Origin: Belnapia rosea
GTDB taxonomy: Bacteria; Pseudomonadota; Alphaproteobacteria; Acetobacterales; Acetobacteraceae
Direction: 5' to 3'
DNA length: 64,000 bases
Assembly: GCF_900101615.1 (NCBI RefSeq)
Contig: NZ_FMZX01000012.1
Span: forward strand, 62,001 to 126,000
The notes beneath the pieces are model-generated. The model was not told the DNA's origin and made no database searches. It saw only the letters and a list, made by a program, of their open reading frames with translations. Shown in pieces: positions 53,290 to 62,078 of the stretch (within the stretch, counting starts at the first letter, position 1; each line of letters begins with the position of its first letter). Made by a program: the position numbers and the translations under genes.

Positions 53290-56200
53290 ACCGCCTCCAC
53301 CTCGGCGACGCCCGGCAGCACCTTCATCGCCTGCATCAGGCGGGGCGAGACATTGAATTTACCAGGCAGGGCGAGCTCAACTTCCTGCCCCTCCCCCGTC
53401 CGGGCCACGACCACGACCCGGCCGCGACCCCTGCCCTCCCGCTCCAGCAGCGTGCGGATCGGATCGACCGCGGCGGGGCCCTCGAGCCAGAGGCGGATGC
53501 CCTGGCCGACGCCCTGGCTCGCCTTCTCCAGCCCCTCGACCTCGCTCGCGGTGAGGCGCAACGCATCGTTCTCCAGCCGCGCCTCGGCCTTCACCAGCAG
53601 GGCATTGCCCTCGGTCAGCAGGTCGCGGACACGGTTCAGCACCTCGCTGAACAGCGTCACCTCGAAGCTGCCGGTCTGGTCGGACAGTGTCAGCCAGCAC
53701 ATGCGGCTGCCGGTGCGGGTCGGCCGCTCCTTGGTGGCGACGACGGTGCCGGCCAGCGTCAGCTTGGCCGAGCCGCCCTTGGCGCGATCGGCAATGGCGA
53801 GGAAGGGCGTGACGCCGAGGCGCTTCAGCACATCCTTGTAGGTGTCGAGCGGATGGGCGGAGAGGTGGAAGCCCACGGCCTCCGCCTCATAGGCCAGCTT
53901 CTCGAGCTGCGGCCAGTCGGGGATGTCCTTCAGCCGCAGCGGCACTGGGCCACCGGTGCTGCCGAACATGTCGGCCGTCGGGTCCTCGCGGCGTTCGGCG
54001 GCTTCCTGGGCGGCGCGCAGCACCACCTCGGCCCCGGCGACCAGCCTGGCGCGGTTGCCTTCCAGCCGGTCGAAGGCGCCAGCCTTGGCCAGGTTCTCGA
54101 TCTGCATCTTGTTGAGCAGCTTCGGATCGACCCGGTGGGCGAAATCAGCGACCGAGGCAAAGGGCCCCGCGGCATCGCGCGCGGCGACCAGCGCCTGCAT
54201 GGCCGCGGCGCCGACCCGCTTCACCGCGGCGAGCGCGAAGCGGATGGCCTGCTTGCCGCCCTCCTGCGCCTCGACGAGGAAGAAGGCGCCGGAGCGGTTG
54301 ATGTCGGGCGGCAGCACGGGGATGCCGAGGCGCGAGCATTCCTGCATATGCCCGGCCAGCTTGTCGGTCTTGTCGAGGTCGAGCGTCATCGAGGCGGCGA
54401 GGAAGGCGACGGTGTGATTCGCCTTCAGCCAGGCGGTCTGGTAGCTAACCAGCGCGTAGGCAGCCGCATGCGACTTGTTGAAGCCGTACTCGGCGAACTT
54501 CGCCATCATGTCGAAGATCTCGGTCGCCTTGGCCGGCTCGATGCCGTTCCTCACCGCGCCCTCGGTGAAGATGGCGCGCTGCTGCTCCATCTCCTTGGCG
54601 ATCTTCTTGCCCATGGCGCGGCGCAGCAGGTCGGCGCCGCCGAGCGAATAGCCCGCGAGCTCCTGGCTGATCTGCATCACCTGTTCCTGGTAGACCATGA
54701 TGCCGAAGGTCTCCGCCAGGATGGGGTGGATCTTCGGATGCGGGCTCTCCCAGGGCTCGCCATGCTTGCGCTGGCAATAGGCGGGGATGTTCGCCATGGG
54801 GCCCGGGCGGTAGAGCGAGACGGCGGCGACCAGGTCCTCGAAGCGGTCGACCTTCATCTGCCGCAGGCAGTCCCGCATGCCCTGGCCTTCGAACTGGAAC
54901 ACCCCGGCGGCATCGCCCTTCCGCAGCATCTCGAAGGTCTTGGCATCGTCGAGCGGGATGGCGTTGATGTCGACCTCGACCCCCTGCCCCTTCAGGATCT
55001 CCAGCGCCTGCTCGATGACCGTCAGCGTCTTCAGGCCGAGGAAGTCGAACTTCACCAGGCTCGCTTGCTCGACATACTTCATCGAGTACTGGGTGATGAG
55101 CATGTCGCTGCGCGGATCGCGGTAGAGCGGGACGATGTCGATCAGCGGCTTGCGGCCGATGACGACGCCGGCGGCATGCGTCGAGGCGTTGCGGTAGAGG
55201 CCCTCCAGCTGGTTGGCGATCTCGAGCAGCCGCGCCACCTGCTCATCGGCGTCACGCATCTGCTGCAGGCGCGGCTCGCCCTCGATGGCCTGGGCGAGCG
55301 TCACCGGCTTCGCCGGGTTGAAGGGGATGAGCGAGGCGATGCGGTCCACCTGCCCATAGGGCATGCCGAGCACGCGGCCCACATCGCGCACCGCCGCCTT
55401 GGCCTGCAGCTTGCCGAAGGTGATGATCTGCGCCACCCGGTCCTCGCCATACTCGCGGCGGACATAGGCGATGACCTCGTCGCGCCGGTCCTGGCAGAAG
55501 TCGATGTCGAAATCCGGCATCGAGACACGCTCGGGGTTGAGGAAGCGCTCGAAAAGCAGGCCGAAGCGCAGCGGGTCGAGATCGGTGATCTGCAGCGCCC
55601 AGGCAGCGACCGAGCCGGCGCCCGAGCCGCGGCCTGGCCCGACCGGGATGGGCGGCGTCTGCGCCTTCGCCCATTGGATGAAATCAGCGACGATCAGGAA
55701 GTAGCCGGCGAAGCCCATGCTCTCGATGACGCCGAGCTCGTAGTCCAGGCGCGTGTCATAGACCTCGCGCTTGTCGGCCTCGATGCCCGCCACGTCCAGC
55801 CGGGCGGCGAGGCCGCGGCGGGCCATGTCGCGCACCGTCTCGGCCTCGGTCATGCCGGGCTGCACCTTGGGGCAGATCGGCAGCTCCGGCTTCTTGGTCT
55901 CCGCCATCACCGCGCAGCGGCGGGCGATGGCGATCGTGTTGTCGCAGGCATCCGGCAGGTCGGCGAAGAGAGCGCGCATGGCGGCCGGCGGCTTGAACCA
56001 GTGCTCCGGCGTGACGCGGCGGCGTTCCTTCTCGGCCAGTACCCGGCTTTCAGCGATGCAGAGCAGGGCGTCATGCGCCTCATGCATCGCGGGAACGGCG
56101 AAGTAGACGTCATTGGCGGCGACAATGGGCAGCGCCATCTCGTCGGCCAGCGCCAGCAGGGCCGGCTCGATCGCCTTCTCGACCTCCAGACCGTGCCGGT

Positions 56201-56741
56201 GCAGCTCCACCGCCAACCGGTCCGGGAAGGTGGCGGCGAGGCGGCGCAGGAACTCCTCGGCGACGTCCCGCCGCCCTTCCGCCAGCAGCCGGCTGACCGG
56301 GCCGAGCGTGCCGCCGGTCAGCAGGAAGATGCCCTCGGCATGCTCCTCCAGGGTCGCATAGGAGAGGCAGGGCCGGCCGGAGGCATCCGAGCCGAGGAAG
56401 GAGCGCGAGGACAGGCGCTGGAGGTTGTCGTAGCCCCGCGCATTCATCGCCAGCGCGACGATCGGATCCGGCGGCATCCGCTCCGCCTCGGGGCGCGGGT
56501 CGGATGCGGTGCGCGATAGCCAGAGCTGGCAGCCCATGATGGGCTGGATGCCCTTGCCCTGGCAGCTCTGCGCGAATTCCAGCGCGCCGAAGAGATTGGC
56601 CGAATCGGTGAGCGCCACGGCCGGCATACCGGCCTCCTTGGCGAGGCTCGCCAGCTTCTCCGCCTTGATGGCGCCTTCGGAGAGCGAGTAGCTGGAATGG
56701 ACGTGAAGATGGACGAAACCGGCGTTGGGGTCTGCGCTCAT
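53286..56741 (-). CDS. dnaE: DNA polymerase III subunit alpha
   Basis: The 1151-residue replicative polymerase. The PHP domain opens with FVHLHVHSSYSLSEGAI, the catalytic acidic motif is PDFDIDFCQDRRDEV (about residues 405-420), the third aspartate lies in KFDFLGLKTL, and GPGRGSGAGSVAAW precedes. The tandem HhH and OB domains and a C-terminal region follow; ending at GVAEVEAV. Size agrees with bacterial DnaE1. The start at 56741 is the usual N-terminus. Divergent from the DMT transporter. Confidence 0.97.
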   Translation of the reverse strand: MSADPNAGFVHLHVHSSYSLSEGAIKAEKLASLAKEAGMPAVALTDSANLFGALEFAQSCQGKGIQPIMGCQLWLSRTASDPRPEAERMPPDPIVALAMNARGYDNLQRLSSRSFLGSDASGRPCLSYATLEEHAEGIFLLTGGTLGPVSRLLAEGRRDVAEEFLRRLAATFPDRLAVELHRHGLEVEKAIEPALLALADEMALPIVAANDVYFAVPAMHEAHDALLCIAESRVLAEKERRRVTPEHWFKPPAAMRALFADLPDACDNTIAIARRCAVMAETKKPELPICPKVQPGMTEAETVRDMARRGLAARLDVAGIEADKREVYDTRLDYELGVIESMGFAGYFLIVADFIQWAKAQTPPIPVGPGRGSGAGSVAAWALQITDLDPLRFGLLFERFLNPERVSMPDFDIDFCQDRRDEVIAYVRREYGEDRVAQIITFGKLQAKAAVRDVGRVLGMPYGQVDRIASLIPFNPAKPVTLAQAIEGEPRLQQMRDADEQVARLLEIANQLEGLYRNASTHAAGVVIGRKPLIDIVPLYRDPRSDMLITQYSMKYVEQASLVKFDFLGLKTLTVIEQALEILKGQGVEVDINAIPLDDAKTFEMLRKGDAAGVFQFEGQGMRDCLRQMKVDRFEDLVAAVSLYRPGPMANIPAYCQRKHGEPWESPHPKIHPILAETFGIMVYQEQVMQISQELAGYSLGGADLLRRAMGKKIAKEMEQQRAIFTEGAVRNGIEPAKATEIFDMMAKFAEYGFNKSHAAAYALVSYQTAWLKANHTVAFLAASMTLDLDKTDKLAGHMQECSRLGIPVLPPDINRSGAFFLVEAQEGGKQAIRFALAAVKRVGAAAMQALVAARDAAGPFASVADFAHRVDPKLLNKMQIENLAKAGAFDRLEGNRARLVAGAEVVLRAAQEAAERREDPTADMFGSTGGPVPLRLKDIPDWPQLEKLAYEAEAVGFHLSAHPLDTYKDVLKRLGVTPFLAIADRAKGGSAKLTLAGTVVATKERPTRTGSRMCWLTLSDQTGSFEVTLFSEVLNRVRDLLTEGNALLVKAEARLENDALRLTASEVEGLEKASQGVGQGIRLWLEGPAAVDPIRTLLEREGRGRGRVVVVARTGEGQEVELALPGKFNVSPRLMQAMKVLPGVAEVEAV

Positions 56742-56776
56742 GCCGGGGAGACTAGCACGCCACCCCCGTGGCCTGC

Positions 56777-57664
56777 ATGCTGCGCGCGATGCCGGACCAG
56801 CCCAGCCGTGCCGTGGTCGCCGCCGGCGTCCTCGCGATGTTCCTGTTCAGCGCCAATTTCGCGGCCACCGGCCATGCGCTGGCCGTTGGGCTTTCGGTGC
56901 CGGACCTGGTGCTGATCCGCTATGGCGTGGCGGGGCCGCTTTTCCTCGCGCTGCTGGTGCGAATCGGGCTGGGCGGCCTGTCCTTGGGTCGGGCGGCGGT
57001 GCTCGCCGCCCTTGCCGGGGCGCCCTATTTCCTGCTGACGGCGGCGGCGCTCCGCTTTGCGCCCGCCGTGCATGCCTCCATCCTCAACCCCGGCGGGACG
57101 ATGGTCTTCGCGCCCCTCCTTGCCTGGTGGCTGTTGCGGACCCCTCCGGAGACAGGCGTGCGCATCGGCCTGCCGGTGATCGTGGTGGGGCTGCTGCTGA
57201 TCGGATGGGCCGGACTCGGCGAAGGCGGCAGGCAAGCCTGGATCGGCGACCTTCTGGTGCTGATGAGCGGCTTCAACTGGGCGCTCTATGGCGTGCTGAT
57301 GCGGCGCTGGCAGGTCAGCGGGCTGCGCGCGGCGGCCATCATCGGTGCCTTCTCCCTGGCCTGGGTACCGGTGCATCTTCTGATCTTCGGCATCGGCGGG
57401 GTGGTCGCGCATCCGGCGGAGGCGCTGGGGCAGGCAATCTACCAGGGGCTGATCGCCGGTGGCCTCGCCATCATCCTCTATAGCCGCGCGGTGGTGGCGA
57501 TGGGGCCGGCTCGTGCAGCCCTGCTGCCGCCGCTCGTGCCGGCACTCGGCGTGCTCTGGGCCTGGCTGCTGCTCGGCGAGCATGTCAGCGCGATGCAGGT
57601 CGCCGGAATGGTGACCGTGGTGGCCGGGATGCTCTGCGGTGCGCTGTGGCGCCGTGACAGATGA
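56777..57664 (+). CDS. EamA/DMT-family transporter
   Basis: A 295-residue membrane protein with about ten helices in two EamA halves. Typical segments are MFLFSANFAATGHALAVGL, YFLLTAAALRFAPAVHASILNPGGTMVFAPLLAWWLL and PLVPALGVLWAWLLLGEHVSAMQVAGMVTVVAGML at the C-terminus. The substrate is not deducible; relatives export amino acids or metabolites. The start may be 56768 (GTG), 56777 or 56789. Confidence 0.87.
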   Translation: MLRAMPDQPSRAVVAAGVLAMFLFSANFAATGHALAVGLSVPDLVLIRYGVAGPLFLALLVRIGLGGLSLGRAAVLAALAGAPYFLLTAAALRFAPAVHASILNPGGTMVFAPLLAWWLLRTPPETGVRIGLPVIVVGLLLIGWAGLGEGGRQAWIGDLLVLMSGFNWALYGVLMRRWQVSGLRAAAIIGAFSLAWVPVHLLIFGIGGVVAHPAEALGQAIYQGLIAGGLAIILYSRAVVAMGPARAALLPPLVPALGVLWAWLLLGEHVSAMQVAGMVTVVAGMLCGALWRRDR

Positions 57665-57743
57665 GACAATTGCGGCCCGTGGCTGCAATGCTCCGGCGAC
57701 ATTCCGGTGTCACACCGCCGCCGACAAAGACCCGGAGGATTCC

Positions 57744-58148
57744 ATGTCTCGACTGCCCGCCCTTTTCCTCATCGCCGCGGCGCTTTGCCTGGTCGTCGGC
57801 ACCAGCCTTGGCATCGCCATGGGCATCGCGCATGACTTTCACTTGGCGCCGGTGCATGCGCATCTCAACCTGGTCGGCTGGACGACGCTGGCGCTGATGG
57901 GGCTGAGCTACCGCGCCTGGCCGCAACTGGCCGAGAGCCGGTTGCTGGCACCTCTGCAATTCTTCCTCTCGGCCGGCTCCGCCGTCGCCTTCCCGGCCGG
58001 CATCTATCTCTCGATCGAGCATGAGGCGCCGGGGCTTGCGATCGGCGCAGCGCTTGTCTTCTTCGCCAGCACGTTGCTCTTCCTGCTACGGCTGCTGCCG
58101 CTCGTCCTGGCAAGGCAGCCAGCCGCGCGGATGGTCGTGGCGGAGTAG
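57744..58148 (+). CDS. Small four-helix membrane protein with a His-x-His motif
   Basis: A 134-residue protein with about four hydrophobic helices. The segment DFHLAPVHAHLNLVGWTTLALMGLSYR has a conserved-looking His-x-His pair in or near a membrane helix, like the heme-ligand helix of heme-copper oxidase subunit I. It is too short to be an oxidase. I infer a heme- or copper-binding accessory membrane protein. ATG 57744 has a CGGAGGA site. Converges on lolD. Confidence 0.7.
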   Translation: MSRLPALFLIAAALCLVVGTSLGIAMGIAHDFHLAPVHAHLNLVGWTTLALMGLSYRAWPQLAESRLLAPLQFFLSAGSAVAFPAGIYLSIEHEAPGLAIGAALVFFASTLLFLLRLLPLVLARQPAARMVVAE

Positions 58149-58151
58149 GCC

Positions 58152-58835
58152 TCAGCCCGGCACCACCCGCCCGTCCCGCAACGTCACCACCCGGTCCATC
58201 CGCGCCGCGAGGGCCGGGTTGTGGGTGGCGATGAGGGCGGCGACGCCCTGGCCGCGCACGGCGGAAAGCAACTCCTCGAAGACGAGGTCCGAGGTGCCGA
58301 CATCAAGATTGCCGGTTGGCTCGTCGGCCAGAAGGATGCGCGGCGCATTGGCCAGGGCCCGGGCGATGGCGACACGCTGCTGCTCGCCGCCTGAGAGCCG
58401 GCCGGGGCGATGGTGCCCCCGCCCTTCCAACCCGAAGCTGCCGAGCAACTGCCGGGCCCGTGCCTCGGCAGCCGGACGAGGCGTGGCATTCGCCATCTGC
58501 GGCAGCACCACATTCTCCTCCGCCGTGAATTCGGGCAGCAGGTGGTGGAACTGGTAGACGAAGCCGATGGCGGTGCGACGGATGGCGGTGCGTGCGTCAT
58601 CCGAGAGCGTCCCGGCGGCGCGGCCGGCGACGAATACCTCGCCGGCATCGGGCCGCTCCAGCAGCCCGGCCAGATGCAGCAAGGTCGACTTGCCGGTCCC
58701 GGACGGGGCGACGAGAGCGACGATTTCGCCGGCCGATAGCGTCAGCTCGGCCCCGGTCAGCACGGTCAACTCGCCTGCCTCGGTCCGGAAGCGGCGGGCG
58801 ACGCTCTCCAGGCGGAGCGGCGGAGCGTCACTCAT
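58152..58835 (-). CDS. lolD: Lipoprotein-releasing ABC ATPase LolD
   Basis: A 227-residue ATPase that powers release of outer-membrane lipoproteins from the inner membrane. Walker A is [10 protein letters not shown], signature [15 protein letters not shown], Walker B ILLADEP. The [19 protein letters not shown] segment is typical of LolD/MacB ATPases. It overlaps the end of the permease gene by eight bases, so the two are co-translated. Confidence 0.94.
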   Translation of the reverse strand: MSDAPPLRLESVARRFRTEAGELTVLTGAELTLSAGEIVALVAPSGTGKSTLLHLAGLLERPDAGEVFVAGRAAGTLSDDARTAIRRTAIGFVYQFHHLLPEFTAEENVVLPQMANATPRPAAEARARQLLGSFGLEGRGHHRPGRLSGGEQQRVAIARALANAPRILLADEPTGNLDVGTSDLVFEELLSAVRGQGVAALIATHNPALAARMDRVVTLRDGRVVPG

Positions 58836-60084
58836 TGCGCAGGGCCTCCACCGGGTCGAGCCGCGCGGCGCGCCAACTGGGGTAGAGCGTCGCCAGCAGC
58901 GACAGGCCGAGGCCCATCAGCACCACCTGCACCACCTCATGCGGATCGACCACGGCCGGGAGTTGCGAGAGGAAATAGACCTCGGGGCTGAACAGCTCGG
59001 TCCCTGTCAGGGCCTGCAGCGCCTGGCGGATGCTCTCGATGTTGAGGCAGAAGGCGAGGCCCAGGCCAAAGCCGATCAGCGTGCCGATCACCCCGACCGA
59101 TGCGCCGCACAGCAGGAAGATTCGCATGATGGCGCCGCGCGTCGCGCCCATGGTGCGAAGGATGGCGATGTCCCGCCCCTTGTCCTTCACCAGCATGATC
59201 AGCGAGCTGACGATGTTGAAGGCGGCGACGATGATGATGAGGGTGAGGATGAGGAACATCACGTTCCGCTCCACCTGCACCGCGTTGAAGAAGCTGCTGT
59301 TGGCGTCCTGCCAGTCAACGATGCGGATCGGCTGCTGCTGGCCGAGGGCGCGGCGGATCTCGAGGTTGATCGGGCGCACCCGTGTCGGATCCTCGACGAA
59401 GACCTCGATCTGCGTCGCCGCATCGCCGGTCTGGAAGAAGAGCTGCGCCGCTGCCATGGGCAGGTAGACGAAGCTGGTGTCGTACTCGTTCATGCCGATA
59501 TTGAAGAGGGCCACCACCCGGTAGGCGCGGACCCGCGGCAAGGTGCCGAGCACGGTGGTGCGGCCCTGAGGCGAGACCAGCGTCACCCGGTCGCCGACGC
59601 CGATGCGCAGCTTGGAGGCAAGGCCGGTGCCGATGACGATGCTGTCCTCGCCGCCGAACTCCGCCAGCGAGCCGCGGCGGAGATTGCCGGCGATGATCGC
59701 CTTCGCCCGCAGGTCGTCCGGCGCGATGCCCCGGGCGAGGCCGCCCGAGGCGCCGCCCTGTTCGCTGGTCAGCAGAACCTGTCCTTCGACAACGGGCGTC
59801 GCCGCGGTGACGCCGGGCACGCGGCCGATGGCCGCGGCCAGCGGGTCATAGTCGCGCAGCGGCCCGCCATCGGCCGAGTAGACACCCATATGGCCGTTGA
59901 GGCCGAGAATGCGGCCCAGCAGCTCCTGCCGGAAGCCGTTCATCACGCTCATCACGATGATCAGCGTGGCGACGCCCAGGGCGATCCCGACCAGCGAGAA
60001 GATGGCGATGACGGATACGAAACGCTCGCCCTTCCGGGCGCGCAAATAGCGGAAGGCGACGGCGCGCTCGAAGGCATCGAACAT
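58828..60084 (-). CDS. lolC: Lipoprotein-releasing permease LolC/LolE
   Basis: A 418-residue permease with one N-terminal helix, a large periplasmic domain (about residues 45-265) and three C-terminal helices. N-terminal [33 protein letters not shown] and C-terminal [32 protein letters not shown] are hallmarks. Only one permease gene is present, so it may act as a homodimer (LolF type). It starts eight bases after proS ends. Confidence 0.93.
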   Translation of the reverse strand: MFDAFERAVAFRYLRARKGERFVSVIAIFSLVGIALGVATLIIVMSVMNGFRQELLGRILGLNGHMGVYSADGGPLRDYDPLAAAIGRVPGVTAATPVVEGQVLLTSEQGGASGGLARGIAPDDLRAKAIIAGNLRRGSLAEFGGEDSIVIGTGLASKLRIGVGDRVTLVSPQGRTTVLGTLPRVRAYRVVALFNIGMNEYDTSFVYLPMAAAQLFFQTGDAATQIEVFVEDPTRVRPINLEIRRALGQQQPIRIVDWQDANSSFFNAVQVERNVMFLILTLIIIVAAFNIVSSLIMLVKDKGRDIAILRTMGATRGAIMRIFLLCGASVGVIGTLIGFGLGLAFCLNIESIRQALQALTGTELFSPEVYFLSQLPAVVDPHEVVQVVLMGLGLSLLATLYPSWRAARLDPVEALRNE

Positions 60085-60092
60085 GACGAGGA

Positions 60093-61403
60093 TCAGGCGC
60101 CCTTGATGCGGGCGATGGCATCCTCGAGCGACAGTTCCAGCCTTTCGCCCGTGGCCCGGCGCTTCAGCTCCACCTTGCCGGCGGCCGCCCCACGTGGGCC
60201 GATGATGGCCTGCCAGGGATAGCCCATGAGGTCGGCATCGGCGAATTTCACCCCGGCCCGCTCCGGCCGGTCGTCATAGACGGCATCGCCGTCGAAGGCG
60301 GCGTAAAGCCGGTCGCACAGCGCATCGGTTGCCGCATCGCCCTGCTTCAGGTTCAGCACGGCGAGGCGGAAGGGCGCCACCGCATCCGGCCAGATGATGC
60401 CGGCCTCGTCATGGCTGGCCTCGATGATGGCGCCGACGAGGCGGGAGACGCCGATGCCGTAGCTGCCCATCTCGGGCGTCACCGGCTTGCCGTCGGCACC
60501 CTGCACCTGCAGCCCCATCGCGGCGCTGTACTTCGTACCGAAATAGAAGATGTGGCCGATCTCGATGCCGCGTGCCGAGACCTGGCGCTCGGCCGGGATG
60601 GCGTTCCAGGCCGCCTCGTCATGCTTCTCGTCGGTGGCGGCGTAGCGGCTGGTCCAGAAGTCGACGATGGGCGAGAGATCCCCCTCGTAGTCCGGCGCCT
60701 GGCCGAGCACGTCGAAATCCAGCAGATCGCGGTGGAGATAGACCTGGCTCTCCCCGGTCTCGGCCAGGATCAGGAATTCATGGCTGAGATTGCCGCCAAT
60801 GGGGCCCGTATCGGCCTGCATGGGAATGGCTTTCAGCCCCATCCGGGCGAAGGTCCGAAGGTAGGCGACGAACATCTGCCGGTAGCTCTTCTGCGCCCCG
60901 GCATAATCGAGGTCGAAGCTGTAGGCATCCTTCATCAGGAATTCGCGGCTGCGCATGACGCCGAAGCGGGGGCGCACCTCATCCCGGAATTTCCACTGGA
61001 TATGGTAGAGGTTGCGCGGCAGGTCGCGATAGCTCCTGGCGTAGGTGCGGAAGATCTCCGTCACCATCTCCTCATTGGTCGGGCCATACAGCATGTCCCG
61101 GTCGTGCCGGTCCTTGAGGCGCAGCATCTCGGGCCCGTAGGCGTCGTAGCGGCCCGACTGGCGCCAGAGATCGGCCGTCTGGATCGTCGGCATCAGGATC
61201 TCCTGGGCGCCGGCGCGGTCCTGCTCCTCCCGGACGATCTGCTCCACCTTCTGCAGCACCCGCCAGCCGAGCGGCAGCCAAGCATAGATGCCGGCGCTGG
61301 TCTGCCGGACCATGCCCGCGCGCAGCATCAGCCGGTGCGAGGCAATCTGCGCATCGGCTGGGGTTTCCTTGAGGGTCGGCAGGAAGGCGCGGGACAGGCG
61401 CAA
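60093..61403 (-). CDS. proS: Prolyl-tRNA synthetase, short alphaproteobacterial form
   Basis: A 436-residue class II synthetase charging tRNA-Pro. Class II motifs: [35 protein letters not shown] and [16 protein letters not shown]; an anticodon-binding domain is at the end. It lacks the editing insertion of E. coli ProS, as usual in this lineage. I chose the TTG at 61403 ([18 protein letters not shown]) because family proteins begin there and CAGGAGCC precedes it; longer frames begin in non-conserved sequence. Upstream is an AT-rich inverted repeat. Confidence 0.93.
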   Translation of the reverse strand: MRLSRAFLPTLKETPADAQIASHRLMLRAGMVRQTSAGIYAWLPLGWRVLQKVEQIVREEQDRAGAQEILMPTIQTADLWRQSGRYDAYGPEMLRLKDRHDRDMLYGPTNEEMVTEIFRTYARSYRDLPRNLYHIQWKFRDEVRPRFGVMRSREFLMKDAYSFDLDYAGAQKSYRQMFVAYLRTFARMGLKAIPMQADTGPIGGNLSHEFLILAETGESQVYLHRDLLDFDVLGQAPDYEGDLSPIVDFWTSRYAATDEKHDEAAWNAIPAERQVSARGIEIGHIFYFGTKYSAAMGLQVQGADGKPVTPEMGSYGIGVSRLVGAIIEASHDEAGIIWPDAVAPFRLAVLNLKQGDAATDALCDRLYAAFDGDAVYDDRPERAGVKFADADLMGYPWQAIIGPRGAAAGKVELKRRATGERLELSLEDAIARIKGA

Positions 61404-61488
61404 GGCTGGCTCCTGGGGTGTTCGGGCGGCGGAGACTAGTGGCGTGGCGCCCGATCCGCCAGTGGTCCGGATTTGCAGATTTAACAGC

Positions 61489-61538
61489 AATTTTCTTTCG
61501 ATGCTGCGGTGCAATACGAACGATCCTGAAAGAAAATT
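61489..61538. repeat. 11-base AT-rich inverted repeat upstream of proS
   Basis: AATTTTCTTTC (61489-61499) and GAAAGAAAATT (61528-61538) are perfect reverse complements separated by 28 bases. They lie 86-135 bases upstream of the proS TTG. In RNA they would form a long-looped stem; in DNA they could be an operator or promoter element. Confidence 0.6.
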
Positions 61539-61588
61539 ACCCCTCGGCGATGGTTTTTCCTTGCTCTTTCGTAAGCGGCCGAGTAGAC

Positions 61589-61621
61589 GAAAAAAAGGGC
61601 CGCACCCATGGGGTACGGCCC
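61589..61621 (-). terminator. Strong intrinsic terminator on the minus strand
   Basis: GGGCCGCACCC (61597-61607) pairs with GGGTACGGCCC (61611-61621) with one mismatch. Seven A residues (61590-61596) give T7 on the minus strand after the hairpin. It lies upstream of proS, so it ends the transcript of the DUF1467 gene or of a separate small RNA. Confidence 0.9.
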
Positions 61622-61740
61622 GAGTTTAGGGAGGAAACGCCAGTCACACGGCAGAAAGAGGACCAACCCTCTCTCTGCGAGTATGTTGGCGCGGGGGACC
61701 AACGTGGCACAACGTCAATCGATGCCGCGATCGATGAAAA
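61589..61740 (-). ncRNA. Candidate small RNA ending in an intrinsic terminator
   Basis: Read on the minus strand, three stem-loops precede a terminator. ATCGAT pairs at 61730-61735 with 61718-61723; GTTGG (61699-61703) with CCAAC (61685-61689), leaving a C-rich loop; GCAGAGAGAGG (61668-61678) with CCTCTTTCTGC (61651-61661), including a G-U pair only possible on this strand. The single-stranded linker reads TTTCCTCCC (plus 61629-61637), able to pair with ribosome-binding sites. No clear promoter was found. The 5' end is unknown. Confidence 0.5.
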
Positions 61741-61774
61741 AAGTGGCTCCCAGACACAAACCGCACAAACAGAA

Positions 61775-61806
61775 AGCGACACCGGCCTAAACGGCCGAAA
61801 GTCGCT
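61775..61806 (-). terminator. Hairpin directly after the DUF1467 gene
   Basis: On the minus strand AGCGAC (starting inside the stop region at 61806) pairs with GTCGCT, with inner CGGCC/GGCCG, followed by TTTCTGTTT. A probable terminator or 3' stabilising stem. Confidence 0.6.
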
Positions 61807-62066
61807 CATTTTTCGGGCATAGCCAACCAGCCGCTCCGGAAGCTCATCCAATCGCTTGTGATGAGCACGTAAGCCCCCAGCCAGAACACGGTCGAGACCA
61901 GGGTGGTGATCACCACCTTGCGCCAGAGTCGGGGGTTCTGCGGCGCGCCGCGCCAGCCGCTCTCGGCGTCACCCTCGGCGACCGGCTGCGTGCCGATGGG
62001 CAGCACCGCGAAGAGCACCACCCACCAAATGAGGAAATAGACGACTGTCCCGCTGACCCAACCCAT
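61806..62066 (-). CDS. DUF1467 family small membrane protein
   Basis: An 86-residue protein with two hydrophobic helices. The opening MGWVSGTVVYFLIWWVVLFAVLPIG and a second VVITTLVSTVFWLGAYVLI match the DUF1467 family of alphaproteobacteria. Function unknown. It starts 12 bases after RNase J ends, in the same direction, and is usually found between RNase J and proS in related genomes. Confidence 0.9.
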   Translation of the reverse strand: MGWVSGTVVYFLIWWVVLFAVLPIGTQPVAEGDAESGWRGAPQNPRLWRKVVITTLVSTVFWLGAYVLITSDWMSFRSGWLAMPEK

Positions 62067-62078
62067 GGGATCGCTTCC

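Larger units (their letters stand above)
61404..61805. other. 402-base intergenic region between proS and the DUF1467 gene
   Basis: Transcription on the minus strand passes through a series of RNA-like signals: an end-of-gene hairpin (61775-61806), three stem-loops and a strong terminator (61589-61621), which together may form a small RNA. Then come an AT-rich 11-base inverted repeat (61489-61499 with 61528-61538) and the proS ribosome site. No protein gene is seen. Confidence 0.6.

Noticed and set aside
52293-56519. A 1408-codon open frame antisense to dnaE
   Set aside because: Its composition mirrors a high-GC coding strand and shows no family motif. dnaE on the other strand is unambiguous.
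61681-61725. A TTGACG hexamer as the -35 of the candidate small RNA
   Set aside because: No acceptable -10 lies at 16-19 bases; the CATACT that follows is about 27 bases away.
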